Source: Streptacidiphilus carbonis
GTDB taxonomy: Bacteria; Actinomycetota; Actinomycetes; Streptomycetales; Streptomycetaceae
Reading direction: 5' to 3'
NCBI RefSeq assembly: GCF_000787775.1
Contig: NZ_BBPM01000038.1
Span: 1-64,000, forward strand
DNA: 64,000 nucleotides
Positions within the stretch are counted from its first letter, which is position 1, and the number at the start of each line of letters is the position of its first letter. Shown piece after piece: positions 26,614-35,775 of this stretch. Both the position numbers and the translations under genes were made by a program. The notes beneath the pieces are model-generated. The model worked only from the letters and a program-made list of their open reading frames with translations. It did not search any database and was not told the origin of the DNA.

Positions 26614-28172
26614 GCGCCGTCACACTGCCGGCGCGCAGCGCCGAGGGGCCGCGCGGCCCGAGGATTCCGACCGTGCTCAGACTGTCCGCGGGTCGGCTGC
26701 TGCGGCTGGAGCTGCGCCGCAGCACGATGATGTGGATGGTGCCGCTGGCCCTGCTGGCGTTCTGGCTCGACACCTACCGCAGCAGCATGGCCCTCCCGGC
26801 GCTGTGGGGCTCACGGACCCTGATCCTGCGTCAGGGCATGGCCGTGGACGACTTCGCCCCCTTCGTGGTGGGCGCGGCCGCCTGGATCGGCGGCCGCGAC
26901 CGTCGGCGCGGCATCGGGGAGCAGGTGGACAGCACGCCGCTGCCGCGCTGGGCGGGCCGGACGGCCGCCTGGGCCGCGTCCACCGGCTGGGCCGTGGGGA
27001 CCTATCTGGCCTGCGTGGGCTTCTTGTACGCGGTGATCGCCTGGCAGGGGGCCGCGGGCAGTCCGCCGTGGTGGCCGCTGCCCGTGGGGGCGATGGCGCT
27101 GGCGGCGTGCAGCGCCGTGGGCTTCGCCATCGGGGTGCTGGTCCCCAGCCGGTTCACCGCACCGCTGGCCGCGATCGTGACCGCCCTGGTGCTGCGCCAG
27201 ACGCTGCGCAGCGGCGGCCGGTACGTGCTGCTCTCGCCGATGGTCTCGCCCGCCTACTCACTGTCCCCGCCCAGGGCCGACGCCGGGGTCTTCTACCCCT
27301 ACCTGCCCGACCTGTCCATCACCCAACTGCTGTTCCTCGGCGGCCTCACCGTTGCCGCGGTCGGGATGCTCGGGGTGCAGGCGGTGTGCGGCGGACGCGG
27401 TCTGCGGCGGCTGGCCGCATCCGTCGTCGCCGTCGGGCTCGCCCTGTCGGGGACCGGCGTCGCGCTGATCGGCACCGCCAGGGTGGAGGCCAAGGGCGTG
27501 GTCGTGCCGGCCCTGCACGACGCGGCCGACGACCGGCCCGTCGCCTACACACCGGTGTGCGGCGGCGCCGGTGTCCAGGTCTGCCTCAATCCGGTCTACC
27601 GGGCCTATCTGCCCACCGTGACCGCCGCACTGGCCCCGCTGCTGCGCGAGGTGGCCGGGCTGCCCGGCGCACCGGTGCGCGTCGACCAGGTCGACCTGTC
27701 CGAGCAGCACGCGGTGCTCGCCGGAGCCGTCGTCGCCGGTGATCCGCCGGTGGCGCGGTTGGCCCTCAACATCGGCTACGACGGCGCGATGTGGATCGGG
27801 CCCGGTGCGCCGGGGAGCGCGCGGGCGTCCTGCTGCACCTCGCAACAGCTGTGGTCCAGCGTCCCGCGGGTGACCGAGCAGGTGCTGCCGCCGGTAGCCG
27901 CGGCCGTCGTCGACCATCTGGTCGGCCACGCGGACCAGGCACAGCAGGCGGTCTCGGCGGGACTGCTGACGGCAAGCGGCGTGCCGCTGGACAGCCTGGC
28001 GGTCTTCGCCCAGCTCGACGGAGTCACGTCGACCACACCGCAGCCCGGCAGTCCGGCGTACCTCGCCGGAGCCCGCTTCGCCGCACTGCCCGCAGCGGCA
28101 CGGCACGCCTGGCTGACCGCGCATTTCGCCGAACTGCGGGCCGGTGCGCTGACATTGGAGCAGCTGCCGTGA
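26610..28172 (+). CDS. ABC permease-like membrane protein with large extracellular domain
   Basis: A protein of 520 residues. Seven or so hydrophobic helices lie in residues about 40-290, followed by a C-terminal soluble part (about 295-520) predicted outside, with CCTS (residues 410-413) and additional cysteines in PVCGGAGVQVC. It overlaps the ATPase gene by four bases and is its probable permease. The membrane half resembles ABC-2-like permeases; the soluble part I do not recognise. The whole operon may sense and export or process an envelope compound (inference). Confidence 0.75.
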   Translation: MSAVTLPARSAEGPRGPRIPTVLRLSAGRLLRLELRRSTMMWMVPLALLAFWLDTYRSSMALPALWGSRTLILRQGMAVDDFAPFVVGAAAWIGGRDRRRGIGEQVDSTPLPRWAGRTAAWAASTGWAVGTYLACVGFLYAVIAWQGAAGSPPWWPLPVGAMALAACSAVGFAIGVLVPSRFTAPLAAIVTALVLRQTLRSGGRYVLLSPMVSPAYSLSPPRADAGVFYPYLPDLSITQLLFLGGLTVAAVGMLGVQAVCGGRGLRRLAASVVAVGLALSGTGVALIGTARVEAKGVVVPALHDAADDRPVAYTPVCGGAGVQVCLNPVYRAYLPTVTAALAPLLREVAGLPGAPVRVDQVDLSEQHAVLAGAVVAGDPPVARLALNIGYDGAMWIGPGAPGSARASCCTSQQLWSSVPRVTEQVLPPVAAAVVDHLVGHADQAQQAVSAGLLTASGVPLDSLAVFAQLDGVTSTTPQPGSPAYLAGARFAALPAAARHAWLTAHFAELRAGALTLEQLP

Positions 28173-28831
28173 CCGGGGCGATGCCCCGGGTGGACCTGGG
28201 GCCGGACGCCGTCCGGGACATGGGCCCCTTCCGACCGGGGCCGACCGGGCCACGGCTGTTCCGGCTGCACCTGATCAGCCGCCAGGCCCCGGGCGCGCTG
28301 GCGGCGCTGGTCGGCTGCGCGGTCCTGCTGCGAGTCGCGCTGCACCTGCGCTGGATCCAGGGCGGCGGGGCCTCCGCGCAGCAGCTGCTGCTGCTGATCG
28401 AGTGCGGGGCCGCTGCGGCGGTCGCCGTAGCGACGCGGAACCCGTTCGGCGAGAGCGAGCGGTCCACCGGCTTCCGGCTGCCGCTGCTGCGCCTCGGCGC
28501 CGCACTGCTGCTCACCGGTGCCGCGGTGGGCGCCCTGGTGCTGGGCGCCGTGGGAGCCCGGCTGCCGGGTGGTGCGCCGCAGGTGCTGCGGGACGTGCCC
28601 GGCCTGACCGCGGTGGGCCTGCTGACGGCGGCGGCGCTGGGCGGCGCGCTCGCCTGGGTCGGCCCGCTGACCTACACCGTGGTGGCCGAGTTCGCGCTGC
28701 TGGAGGACTGGCACACGCCGTGGATGTGGCCGGCCCGGCCGCCGCACGACCTGGGTGCGTGGGTGTGCGCCGGCCTGGCCTTCGCCGCCGCAACGGCGGT
28801 CGCCTCGGTCCGCGGCGATCGAGCGGCGTGA
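28169..28831 (+). CDS. Small polytopic membrane protein, last gene of sigma/ABC operon
   Basis: A protein of 220 residues with five to six hydrophobic helices (about 40-60, 70-90, 105-125, 140-165 and 190-215) and a polar proline-rich head. I do not recognise a family. The GTG start overlaps the stop of the permease-like gene by four bases; ATG 28181 is another possible start. It is probably a second permease or accessory subunit of the ABC system. It ends only five bases before the convergent glyoxalase-fold gene. Confidence 0.7.
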   Translation: MTGAMPRVDLGPDAVRDMGPFRPGPTGPRLFRLHLISRQAPGALAALVGCAVLLRVALHLRWIQGGGASAQQLLLLIECGAAAAVAVATRNPFGESERSTGFRLPLLRLGAALLLTGAAVGALVLGAVGARLPGGAPQVLRDVPGLTAVGLLTAAALGGALAWVGPLTYTVVAEFALLEDWHTPWMWPARPPHDLGAWVCAGLAFAAATAVASVRGDRAA

Positions 28832-28836
28832 GCCGG

Positions 28837-29220
28837 TCATCCCTCGTCGAAGCACAGGCAGAAGGGGTGTCCGGCGGGGTCGAACAGCACCCGGACGCTC
28901 TTCTGCGGCTGGAACTCCGCCACGGTCGCGCCCAGGGCGACGGCCTCCGCGACCGCCGACTCCAGATCGCCGACCTGGAAGTCGAAGTGCATCATCGGGC
29001 GCTGTTCCCCGTCGACCGGAGGCCACACCGGAGCCCGGTAGCCGTCCGCCTGCTGGAACACGAAGAACGGCCCCTGGGGGGAGGCGGCGAGGACGGCCGT
29101 TCCCGGCTCCTCGTGGCCGATGTGCCAGCCGAGGAGTTCGGCGTAGAACCGCGCCAGGGCGCCGGGGTCGGGCGCCTCGATCGTCGTCCCCCACCACATG
29201 CCGCCGGTCCGAGATCTCAT
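28837..29220 (-). CDS. VOC/glyoxalase-fold protein
   Basis: A protein of 126 residues made of two beta-alpha-beta-beta-beta units. The first begins WWGTTIEAPDPGALARFYAELLGW and the second MMHFDFQVGDLESAVAEAVALGATV, ending FDPAGHPFCLCF. This is the glyoxalase/bleomycin-resistance/dioxygenase superfamily; the substrate is unknown. Possible metal ligands are His84 and residues at the end of the second half. I start at ATG 29220, which has AGGCAGG upstream; ATG 29238 is six codons earlier. It appears as a single gene. Confidence 0.82.
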   Translation of the reverse strand: MRSRTGGMWWGTTIEAPDPGALARFYAELLGWHIGHEEPGTAVLAASPQGPFFVFQQADGYRAPVWPPVDGEQRPMMHFDFQVGDLESAVAEAVALGATVAEFQPQKSVRVLFDPAGHPFCLCFDEG

Positions 29221-29289
29221 TCCAGCAGCCTGCCTCATGATCGCGTATTTGTCGCGGGCTCGATCCTGCGGTCCGATCCGGCGGTCGGC

Positions 29290-30489
29290 TCAGCGGACGC
29301 CGATCATCCCGAAGCGGTCGGGGAGCCGGTGCACCTCGCCGGCGACCGGGGCCGGGTCGTCGGTCGGGTCGGTCGCCGGCCCCGGGAGCGCGTCCTGTGC
29401 GCACCACCGTTGCGGCAGGAGAAGGGCGCCGGCGGAGAGCAGCAGCACGGTCCACAGCCGCAGGTCCCCGAGCAGTGCCGCGTCACCGACGACCGCCGGG
29501 GCCAGGTGCAGCGATGCGAAGGCGGTCAGTGACCACAGGGGGACCGGGCGTCGCAGGCCGAGCAGCTCCCAGCACAGTGCGCCGAGGAGCAGCCCGGCGG
29601 TGTAGTAGTCGTAGACGCCGGGGTCCAGCACGATCCGTGCACCGACCCCGAGCAGCAGCACGGCCTGCCAGCGGTGTCGCAGCACCGCCAGCAGACCCAG
29701 GCCGCAGCCCAGGACGAGCTGGGCGGTCCGGTCCCAGGAGGGCGTCCCGGCCGTGGTGACGCCGAGCGCGCGCAGGGCGGAGGAGGGCTCGTTGACGATG
29801 GCGTACTGCGTGGCGGTGAGCGTGCCGGGGTCGGCGAGCACGAAGGGCAGCCAGGCGAGCAGGACGGTTACGGCGGCGTAGGCGGCGACATGCCGGCGCC
29901 GGATCCGGGGCGCGGCCAGGGCCAGCGGAAGGAAGGCCAGCGCCCAGGGCTTGGAGTCGACGGCCAGTCCCAGGCACAGCCCCGCCAGCGCCGGGGCGTC
30001 CGCGAGCAGCGCCCGGACCGCGAGCACGGCGAAGAGCAGCGCCAGCACGTCGTCGAGGTGGCCGTAGTGCACCGACAACGACTCCCAGACGACCAGGAAC
30101 ACTCCTCCGCCCAGGAGCATCGTCCGCTGCAGCGCGGCCGGCCGCCGCAGCAGCTCCGGGCGCGCGAGCGTCACGCACCGCTCCAGGGTGTGCAGCACCA
30201 GCAGGCCGACGGCCGTCATCGCCAGCTGGCCCGCGACCATGCCGTTGTCCGGCCCGACCGAGCGCAGCACCTGGGCGGCCACGAAGGCGACCGGGCCTAT
30301 CTGCAGGCTCGGATAGTTGGCGTAGAGGTGCAGGCCGCCGGCCGGGGTCGCGCCGGAACCGCCGAACAGCAGCGCGCTGCCGTGGGAGAAGTAGTGCCAC
30401 GAGTAGCCGCCGCCCGGCATGTCCGCGAGCAGCCACACCAGTGCCCACAGCCCGAGCGCCCACCGATGCCAGGTGCCCTGCAGCGACAC
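29290..30489 (-). CDS. GT87-like polyprenol-dependent membrane glycosyltransferase
   Basis: A polytopic membrane protein of about 399 residues with ten or more hydrophobic helices. An early extracytoplasmic loop containing GLHLYANYPSLQIGPVAF and later SVHYGHLDDVLALLFAVLAV are typical of GT-C (GT87/DUF2029-like) mannosyltransferases that use polyprenyl-phosphate sugars. The Asp-rich HLDD fits such a role. A GTG at 30489 follows GAGGAGGAGG; ATG 30540 is the longer alternative. Substrate is unknown. It diverges from another GT-C-like gene at 30835. Confidence 0.72.
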   Translation of the reverse strand: MSLQGTWHRWALGLWALVWLLADMPGGGYSWHYFSHGSALLFGGSGATPAGGLHLYANYPSLQIGPVAFVAAQVLRSVGPDNGMVAGQLAMTAVGLLVLHTLERCVTLARPELLRRPAALQRTMLLGGGVFLVVWESLSVHYGHLDDVLALLFAVLAVRALLADAPALAGLCLGLAVDSKPWALAFLPLALAAPRIRRRHVAAYAAVTVLLAWLPFVLADPGTLTATQYAIVNEPSSALRALGVTTAGTPSWDRTAQLVLGCGLGLLAVLRHRWQAVLLLGVGARIVLDPGVYDYYTAGLLLGALCWELLGLRRPVPLWSLTAFASLHLAPAVVGDAALLGDLRLWTVLLLSAGALLLPQRWCAQDALPGPATDPTDDPAPVAGEVHRLPDRFGMIGVR

Positions 30490-30834
30490 GTCCACCACCT
30501 CCTCCTCGGACTGATCACCTCTGGAGGAAGGACGCCGCATCCACCGCGGCGGGTTCCAACCGACGTTCGTTCCTGGTCGCGGTGGTCGTCGATCCGCAGG
30601 ACCCTGCGTCTACACCGATGTAGACATTGTGCGATGATGACTGCCACCCCTCAACGGGGACGGCGGTCCAGGGGGGCGTAGCCTGCGATCCGTGGCTTGG
30701 ACACGGCATCTCGCACTGCCCTCTGGAGAGCACCCGCTGGTGACGCTCTGGTGGCCGACGATCTGTAGGAGCATCCGGATTTCGATGGTGGTACATCTCG
30801 TCGGTCAAACTCCTGCCGCAACCGGCGTCCGCCG
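30490..30834. other. Intergenic region between two divergent membrane glycosyltransferase genes
   Basis: There is no credible gene here. A palindrome GTCTACA-CCGA-TGTAGAC lies at 30608-30625 and could be an operator for a dimeric regulator. Otherwise I see only AT-poor sequence that must hold the two divergent promoters. Confidence 0.5.
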
Positions 30835-32682
30835 TTGAGGATCCGTACGTCACGCCCCCGCCGGTCCGTGCCCGTGGCATCGGGTTCGGGCCGCAGGAGG
30901 CCGGAGATCAGTGGGCCGGAGATGCGCAGGCCGGAGATACGCAGACCGGAGTCCGGCAGGCCGGGGCCCGGGGCGAGGGGAACCGCCGTCGTCCTCGACC
31001 GGGTCGTCGTGGCCGCCCCCTCGGGCTCGGCGCGTTCGGGCGCGGGGCTCTCCGAGCCGCCGCGGCGTTCTGCCCTGCTTCGTCACCCAGTAGTAGCGGC
31101 AGCGCTGTTGGCCCTGCTCCTGCAGGTGGCGTGGTCGGTCTTCCTGGCCACCAACGGCGGCGACATGGCCGCTCAGTACGCGTGGACGCAGTTCGCCGCC
31201 GTCCATCCGGGATCGGCGTACGACCTGTCCTGGTACGGCGGGATGCACCCCGTCTCCTACAGCGTGATCGCGTCCTATCTCATGGCCTGGGCCGGAATGC
31301 GCACCACGGCCGTGCTTGCCGGAACGCTCTCCGCCGCGCTGCTCGCACGGCTACTGGTTCGCGCAGGGCTCCGACGCCCCCTGCTGCCCGCTCTCTGCGG
31401 CGCGGCGGCACTGGCCGGCAACACCATGTCCGGGCGGGCGACGTTCGGCATCGGACTGTGTTTCGGTCTCGCTGCGGTCCTTGCCGCCTACGAGTCACGC
31501 GGGTCGCTGCTGCTCCGGGCCGCGGGCGCAGGCCTGCTCGGGGTGCTGGCCACGCTGGCCAGCCCGGTCGCGGGGCTGTTCCTGCTGGTCGCGGCTCCCG
31601 CTCTGTTCCTGACCGGCCGGCGCCGGCTCGCATGCGCCCTGGCAGCAGGGCCCCCGCTGGTCGTGGCGACCACGACACTGCTGTTCCCGTTCTACGGTGT
31701 GCAGCCCTACCCCTGGCTCCAGGTGTCGCTGGTGGCAGGCACCGCGCTGCCCATCGCCCTGCTCGCGCCCCGGGCCTGGCGGGCGGTCCGCATCGGGGCG
31801 TGGACCTACTCGCTGGGCAACGTGCTCACCCTGGCGATCCCTTCGCCCATCGGCAGCAACGTCGAGCGGCTGTCGCTGATGTTCGCCGCGACGGTCCTGC
31901 TGGCCGCGGCCTTGAACCGGCGTGGACGCGGCTCCCGCCTGCTGTGGCTCGCCTTCGCACTGGCGCTGGGCTGGCAGTGCGTCCAACCCCTGCTGGACCT
32001 GGCCGTCACGGTACCGGCGGCGGGATGGACGCAGTACGCCGAGCCCCTGGAGGGCGAACTGCTGCGCCTCGGTGCGGACCAAGGCCGGGTGGAGGTGGTC
32101 GGCACGGGTTCGCACGTCGAAGCGTCCAGCCTGGCCCCGACCGTGGAACTGGCCCGGGGATGGAACCGCCAGGTCGACGTCGCCCGCAACCCGCTGTTCT
32201 ACGACGGGACCCTGACTCCCGCGTCCTACCGGGCCTGGCTGGACACCTGGGCGGTCGGCTTCGTGGTCCTGCCCGACACCGGGCTGGACTACAGCTCCGA
32301 AGCCGAGGGCAGGATCGTCGAGGGGGGCCAGCCCTGGCTGACGCCCGTCTGGCACGATGCCCACTGGCAGGTCTTCCGGGTCTCCGACGCGGTCCCCCTG
32401 GTACCCGCTCCGGCGCGGGTGGTGCATGCCGGTGAGGCAGAACTCACCCTTCGCACCACCGCCGCCGGCAGCATGACCGTCCGGCTCATCTGGTCACCGT
32501 GGCTCGCGCTGCTCGACGGGGGGCGCGGATGCCTGTCCCAGGACGGCCTGTGGACCAGACTGACCGTCGCCTCCGCGGGCACCTTCCATATCGGATCGAG
32601 CTATGCCAGGGCAGGCGAGGCGCCCTGCACGGTGGCCCCGGCGCTTGCCGCCCGCGCACCACAGCACGGTGGCCTTCGCTAG
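30835..32682 (+). CDS. GT-C-like polytopic membrane protein
   Basis: A protein of up to 615 residues. About 11 hydrophobic helices (about 85-385) are followed by a C-terminal extracytoplasmic region (about 400-615) containing GTGSHVEASSLAPTVELARGWNRQVDVARNPLFYDG, common in actinobacterial GT-C-like membrane proteins of unknown substrate. The start is doubtful: TTG 30835 is the first option, GTG 30868 and ATG 30922 are others. The N-terminal part is coded by degenerate 16-base repeats (about 30898-30965), giving EMRRPEIRRPESGRPGP. It may glycosylate cell-envelope components. Confidence 0.68.
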   Translation: MRIRTSRPRRSVPVASGSGRRRPEISGPEMRRPEIRRPESGRPGPGARGTAVVLDRVVVAAPSGSARSGAGLSEPPRRSALLRHPVVAAALLALLLQVAWSVFLATNGGDMAAQYAWTQFAAVHPGSAYDLSWYGGMHPVSYSVIASYLMAWAGMRTTAVLAGTLSAALLARLLVRAGLRRPLLPALCGAAALAGNTMSGRATFGIGLCFGLAAVLAAYESRGSLLLRAAGAGLLGVLATLASPVAGLFLLVAAPALFLTGRRRLACALAAGPPLVVATTTLLFPFYGVQPYPWLQVSLVAGTALPIALLAPRAWRAVRIGAWTYSLGNVLTLAIPSPIGSNVERLSLMFAATVLLAAALNRRGRGSRLLWLAFALALGWQCVQPLLDLAVTVPAAGWTQYAEPLEGELLRLGADQGRVEVVGTGSHVEASSLAPTVELARGWNRQVDVARNPLFYDGTLTPASYRAWLDTWAVGFVVLPDTGLDYSSEAEGRIVEGGQPWLTPVWHDAHWQVFRVSDAVPLVPAPARVVHAGEAELTLRTTAAGSMTVRLIWSPWLALLDGGRGCLSQDGLWTRLTVASAGTFHIGSSYARAGEAPCTVAPALAARAPQHGGLR

Positions 32683-32949
32683 GGCGCGGTGTGTTCAGAG
32701 TCTGGTGTGCTCGTCAGCCGTGATCGGCCGTCCCAGGAAACGCCTGCACGGGGTGCGGTCCCGCTGCTAGGGTCCGTCACATGATCACTGGGACGGCTTC
32801 GGGCCACGCACGGATCGGCGACCCGGTGGGGGGCTGACGGCGCAGCGGGCGCGGCGATCGCGCCCACCGCATTCGATACGAGGACCCCCGACGGACAAGC
32901 GCGTACTCATCCGTCCGTTTCCTGTATCGAGCGATTGCGAGACCTCCGC

Positions 32950-33354
32950 ATGCCGGCCACGTTCAACCACACCATCATCGCGTCCAAGGACCGCGCCGAG
33001 TCGGCCCGGTTCTTCCGTGAGCTGCTGGAGCTTCCCGAGGCGCCCTCATGGGGCCCGTTCACCAATGTCCAGTTGGAGGACGGCGTGCTGCTGCAGTTCG
33101 CCGAGCCGCCGGTGGAGATCCAGATGCAGCACTATGCATTCCTGCTCGACGACGCGCTGTTCGAGCGGGCCTACCAGCGGCTCCAGGCGGCAGGCATCGA
33201 GCACTGGGCCGATCCGCAGATGCGCCGCGCCGGTGAGACCAACACCGAGCACGGCGGCCGCGGCGTGTACTTCAAGGACCCCGCCGGGCACGCGATCGAG
33301 CTGATCACCCGCCCCTACCTCCAGGCGGGGACGGTCCAGCCGGCCGGGTCGTAG
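32950..33354 (+). CDS. VOC family protein
   Basis: A glyoxalase-fold protein of 134 residues. The first half begins FNHTIIASKDRAESARFFRELLEL and the second MQHYAFLLDDALFERAYQRL; it closes with GRGVYFKDPAGHAIELITRPY, the superfamily end motif in which the Glu can be a metal ligand. His7, His60 and Glu122 form a plausible metal triad. The ATG at 32950 is preferred over a TTG at 32935. The substrate is unknown. A near-perfect hairpin (33392-33428) follows as terminator. Confidence 0.83.
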   Translation: MPATFNHTIIASKDRAESARFFRELLELPEAPSWGPFTNVQLEDGVLLQFAEPPVEIQMQHYAFLLDDALFERAYQRLQAAGIEHWADPQMRRAGETNTEHGGRGVYFKDPAGHAIELITRPYLQAGTVQPAGS

Positions 33355-33391
33355 CGGCAGCCCAGCGGGTGGTCAACTGGGCGACCAGGAA

Positions 33392-33428
33392 CAGGCCACC
33401 AACGTCCCGTTCGGACGGTGGTGGCCTG
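33392..33428 (+). terminator. Hairpin after VOC gene
   Basis: The 16-base arms CAGGCCACCAACGTCC and GGACGGTGGTGGCCTG match at 15 of 16 positions, with a five-base loop. It lies 37 bases downstream of the VOC stop codon. Confidence 0.65.
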
Positions 33429-33475
33429 TACCCGCAGCTCGGCGTCGAACACGACCGGGCACCGACCCGGCAGGC

Positions 33476-33511
33476 AGGTCCACCGGCGCCCCCCGCCGCG
33501 CCGGTGGACCT
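33476..33511 (-). terminator. Hairpin after HAD phosphatase gene
   Basis: Perfect 14-base arms AGGTCCACCGGCGC and GCGCCGGTGGACCT enclose an eight-base C-rich loop. It lies three bases beyond the stop codon of the HAD phosphatase gene on the minus strand, closing the MFS-HAD transcript. Confidence 0.75.
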
Positions 33512-33514
33512 CGT

Positions 33515-34156
33515 TCAGTTTGTACGGAGGATGATGTCCTTCAATTCCATCAGGGATGCGATCCGATGGCTGGCCCGTGAGAAGTCATGCGTTTTGGTGA
33601 AGTCGTTGTGGACAACGGCGCAGTCGATACCGGCTGCCAGGGCCGAGTTCAGCCCCCTGGACGAATCCTCCACGACCAGCGTCTCCTCCCTGGTGGCTCC
33701 GAGGCGCTTCAAGCCGGTCAGGTACGGTTCCGGGTGCGGTTTGGCGAGCCGGTAGTCCTCGCGGGCGAGGACGAAATCCATGAATCGTATGACCTGTCGC
33801 TTCTCGTGGATGATGTCAAAATCCGCCCGTTTCGCAGTCGTCACGACGGCCATGCGGACGTATTTCGACAGTTCGGCCAGGGCTTCGACGACGCCTTCGA
33901 TCTCAATGTCTTCTGTTCTCAGGTACTCCTGGTAGTAGCCGTTGCGAATCTCGCGCTGCCTGCTGATCGTCCGCTCGTCGATTCCCGCCGCCCTGGCCTG
34001 GTCCCAGGTTCCCAATCCCTTGGCCATGTCCCGGAGATATCGATCCTTGTCCAGGGTCAGACCGACCTCCGCCAGGGCGCGTTCTCCGGCTCTGTAGTAC
34101 CAGAATTCGGTATCCACCAGAACGCCGTCGTGATCGAAGAGTATGTACTTCTTCAC
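33515..34156 (-). CDS. HAD-superfamily phosphatase
   Basis: A cytoplasmic hydrolase of 213 residues. Motif I FDHDGVLVDTE holds nucleophile Asp8 and Asp10. A helical cap follows (about 20-85). Motif II is in AVVTTAKR, motif III Lys in RLAKPHPEPYL, and motif IV in VVEDSSRG. This is the beta-phosphoglucomutase/phosphatase subclass; the substrate is unknown, possibly a sugar phosphate. The GTG start overlaps the MFS stop by four bases. Base composition is clearly less GC-rich than neighbours, with A- and T-ending codons (such as aaatcc, gatatc), suggesting acquisition from elsewhere. Confidence 0.85.
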   Translation of the reverse strand: MKKYILFDHDGVLVDTEFWYYRAGERALAEVGLTLDKDRYLRDMAKGLGTWDQARAAGIDERTISRQREIRNGYYQEYLRTEDIEIEGVVEALAELSKYVRMAVVTTAKRADFDIIHEKRQVIRFMDFVLAREDYRLAKPHPEPYLTGLKRLGATREETLVVEDSSRGLNSALAAGIDCAVVHNDFTKTHDFSRASHRIASLMELKDIILRTN

Positions 34157-35775
34157 TGACCTGACCCTTTCCCGTAGCCGTGGCGATCACTCAAGGACGA
34201 ACTCCGCGACGAACCCTGCCATGCGGAGTCCGGCTCCGGTACCGGAACCGGCACTGGAGCCTTCTTCTTTCCGACAGCGGGCAAGGTGGCCAGGAGCACA
34301 ACTGCTCCGAGGAGTGCGACGGCCGCGATCCAGCCCGCGCCCACGTGCATGGCATGGATGAACGCATGGTCGGCAGCCCGGGCAAGAGCGGGCCGGTGGA
34401 CAGCGGTGGCGACGTGGCGGGCCTGTTCGGCGGAGACTCGCGCCTGGTCCTGCACCGGACCCGGCGCACCCTTCAGCGAAGGTTCGATCGCACGCCGGTA
34501 CATGATCGACATGATCGTGCCGCCTACCGCGATTCCGATCACACTGCCGGTCTGTCGCACGGTGTTGGTGACGGCCGATCCCGCACCGGCCCGCTCCAAC
34601 GGCAGGTTGCTGATCAATGCGGCCGTGACGGGGCCGATCACCATGCCGATCGAGAGACCCTGTACCAACAACAGGATCTCGATCCGGACGAGCGGAGTCT
34701 GCAGTCCGAGGAACCCGTACCCGCCCATCGTCAGTGCAGCCACGGTCAGCGCCGGCACGGCGACGGGGCGGAGCGACAGGCGGCGCACCAGGTGTGACCC
34801 GAGGGGCGCGCCCACGAGCGCGCCGAACGCGGTCGGGATATTGGCCAGACCCGCCTTCATCGGTGAAAACCCGAGCGCGCCCTGCAGATAGAACGCGTTG
34901 TAGAAGGTGATGGCGGCCACCGCGAAGAGCAGCAGTCCGAGAGCCAGATTGCCGCCACCGAACGTGCGTTGCGCGAGCAGCCGCGGATCGAAGCCGGGCG
35001 CCTTGACACGCAGTTCGGCGAGTACGAAAACGGCCAGCAGGACCAGGCCGGCCACGATCGGCGCCCAGACATCGGTACGACTCCACTCGGCCGCCTGCCC
35101 CGCCCGGATCAGTCCGTAGGCCAACGCCACGAGCCCGGCGATGGACAGCAGCATTCCAGCGGGGTCCAGTGGCCGCGGGGTGGGGCTGCGGAAGTTCGGA
35201 ACCAGCACGGCGAGCCCGACCAGCGCCGCTGCCGCGACCGGGACGTTGATCAGAAAGACCGAGCCCCACCAGAAATGATCGAGCAGGAACCCCGCCAGCA
35301 CCGGTCCTGCAGCCATTCCGACACCGGCCGACGTCGAGAAGATGCCGATCGCGGCAGCCCGTGCCGGGCCGGTGAAGGTCCACATGAGGATGGCCAGGTT
35401 GGCGGGGGTGATCAGCGCACTGCCCACCCCCATCGCGGCCCGAGCTGCAATCAACTGGCCCGCGTCGCCGGCGTAGGCCGCCCACAGCGAGGAGGCGGCG
35501 AAGACCACCAATCCGATGGAAAACACAGTCCGGTGACCGAAGCGATCGCCCAGTGCGCCTGCGGTGAACATCAATGTGGCGAAGGCCAGAGTGTACGAAC
35601 CTGTCGCCCATTGCAGCTGACCTGGATCGGCCCCGAGTCCACGGACCGGGTCGGCAAGGGTCTCCAGCGTGGTGCTCAGGACGGTATTGTCCAGCCAGAT
35701 CAGCAGCGAGCACAGCATGAGAACGGAGAGAATCAACTGCTGCCTGGATTTCGGCAACGGCGGAGGCGCTGTCAT
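34153..35775 (-). CDS. MFS exporter, DHA2 (EmrB/QacA) family
   Basis: A proton-driven drug exporter of 540 residues with about 14 transmembrane helices. Motif A-like GALGDRFGHRTVF and motif C GVGMAAGPVLAGFLLDHFWWG are clear. The C-terminal tail is rich in Lys/Pro/Ser. The start ATG 35775 is preceded by GAAGGTG, whereas the longer frame to 35835 begins in the promoter region. It is co-transcribed with the HAD phosphatase gene. The operon may protect against a toxic compound or export a natural product. Upstream (35776-35950) is unusually AT-rich for this genome. Confidence 0.85.
   Translation of the reverse strand: MTAPPPLPKSRQQLILSVLMLCSLLIWLDNTVLSTTLETLADPVRGLGADPGQLQWATGSYTLAFATLMFTAGALGDRFGHRTVFSIGLVVFAASSLWAAYAGDAGQLIAARAAMGVGSALITPANLAILMWTFTGPARAAAIGIFSTSAGVGMAAGPVLAGFLLDHFWWGSVFLINVPVAAAALVGLAVLVPNFRSPTPRPLDPAGMLLSIAGLVALAYGLIRAGQAAEWSRTDVWAPIVAGLVLLAVFVLAELRVKAPGFDPRLLAQRTFGGGNLALGLLLFAVAAITFYNAFYLQGALGFSPMKAGLANIPTAFGALVGAPLGSHLVRRLSLRPVAVPALTVAALTMGGYGFLGLQTPLVRIEILLLVQGLSIGMVIGPVTAALISNLPLERAGAGSAVTNTVRQTGSVIGIAVGGTIMSIMYRRAIEPSLKGAPGPVQDQARVSAEQARHVATAVHRPALARAADHAFIHAMHVGAGWIAAVALLGAVVLLATLPAVGKKKAPVPVPVPEPDSAWQGSSRSSSLSDRHGYGKGSGQ

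Noticed and set aside
32781-32837. Eighteen-codon frame after a TAGGGT box, possibly a leaderless peptide
   Set aside because: It is too short to support; the product MITGTASGHARIGDPVGG has no known relatives, and the box may simply be chance.
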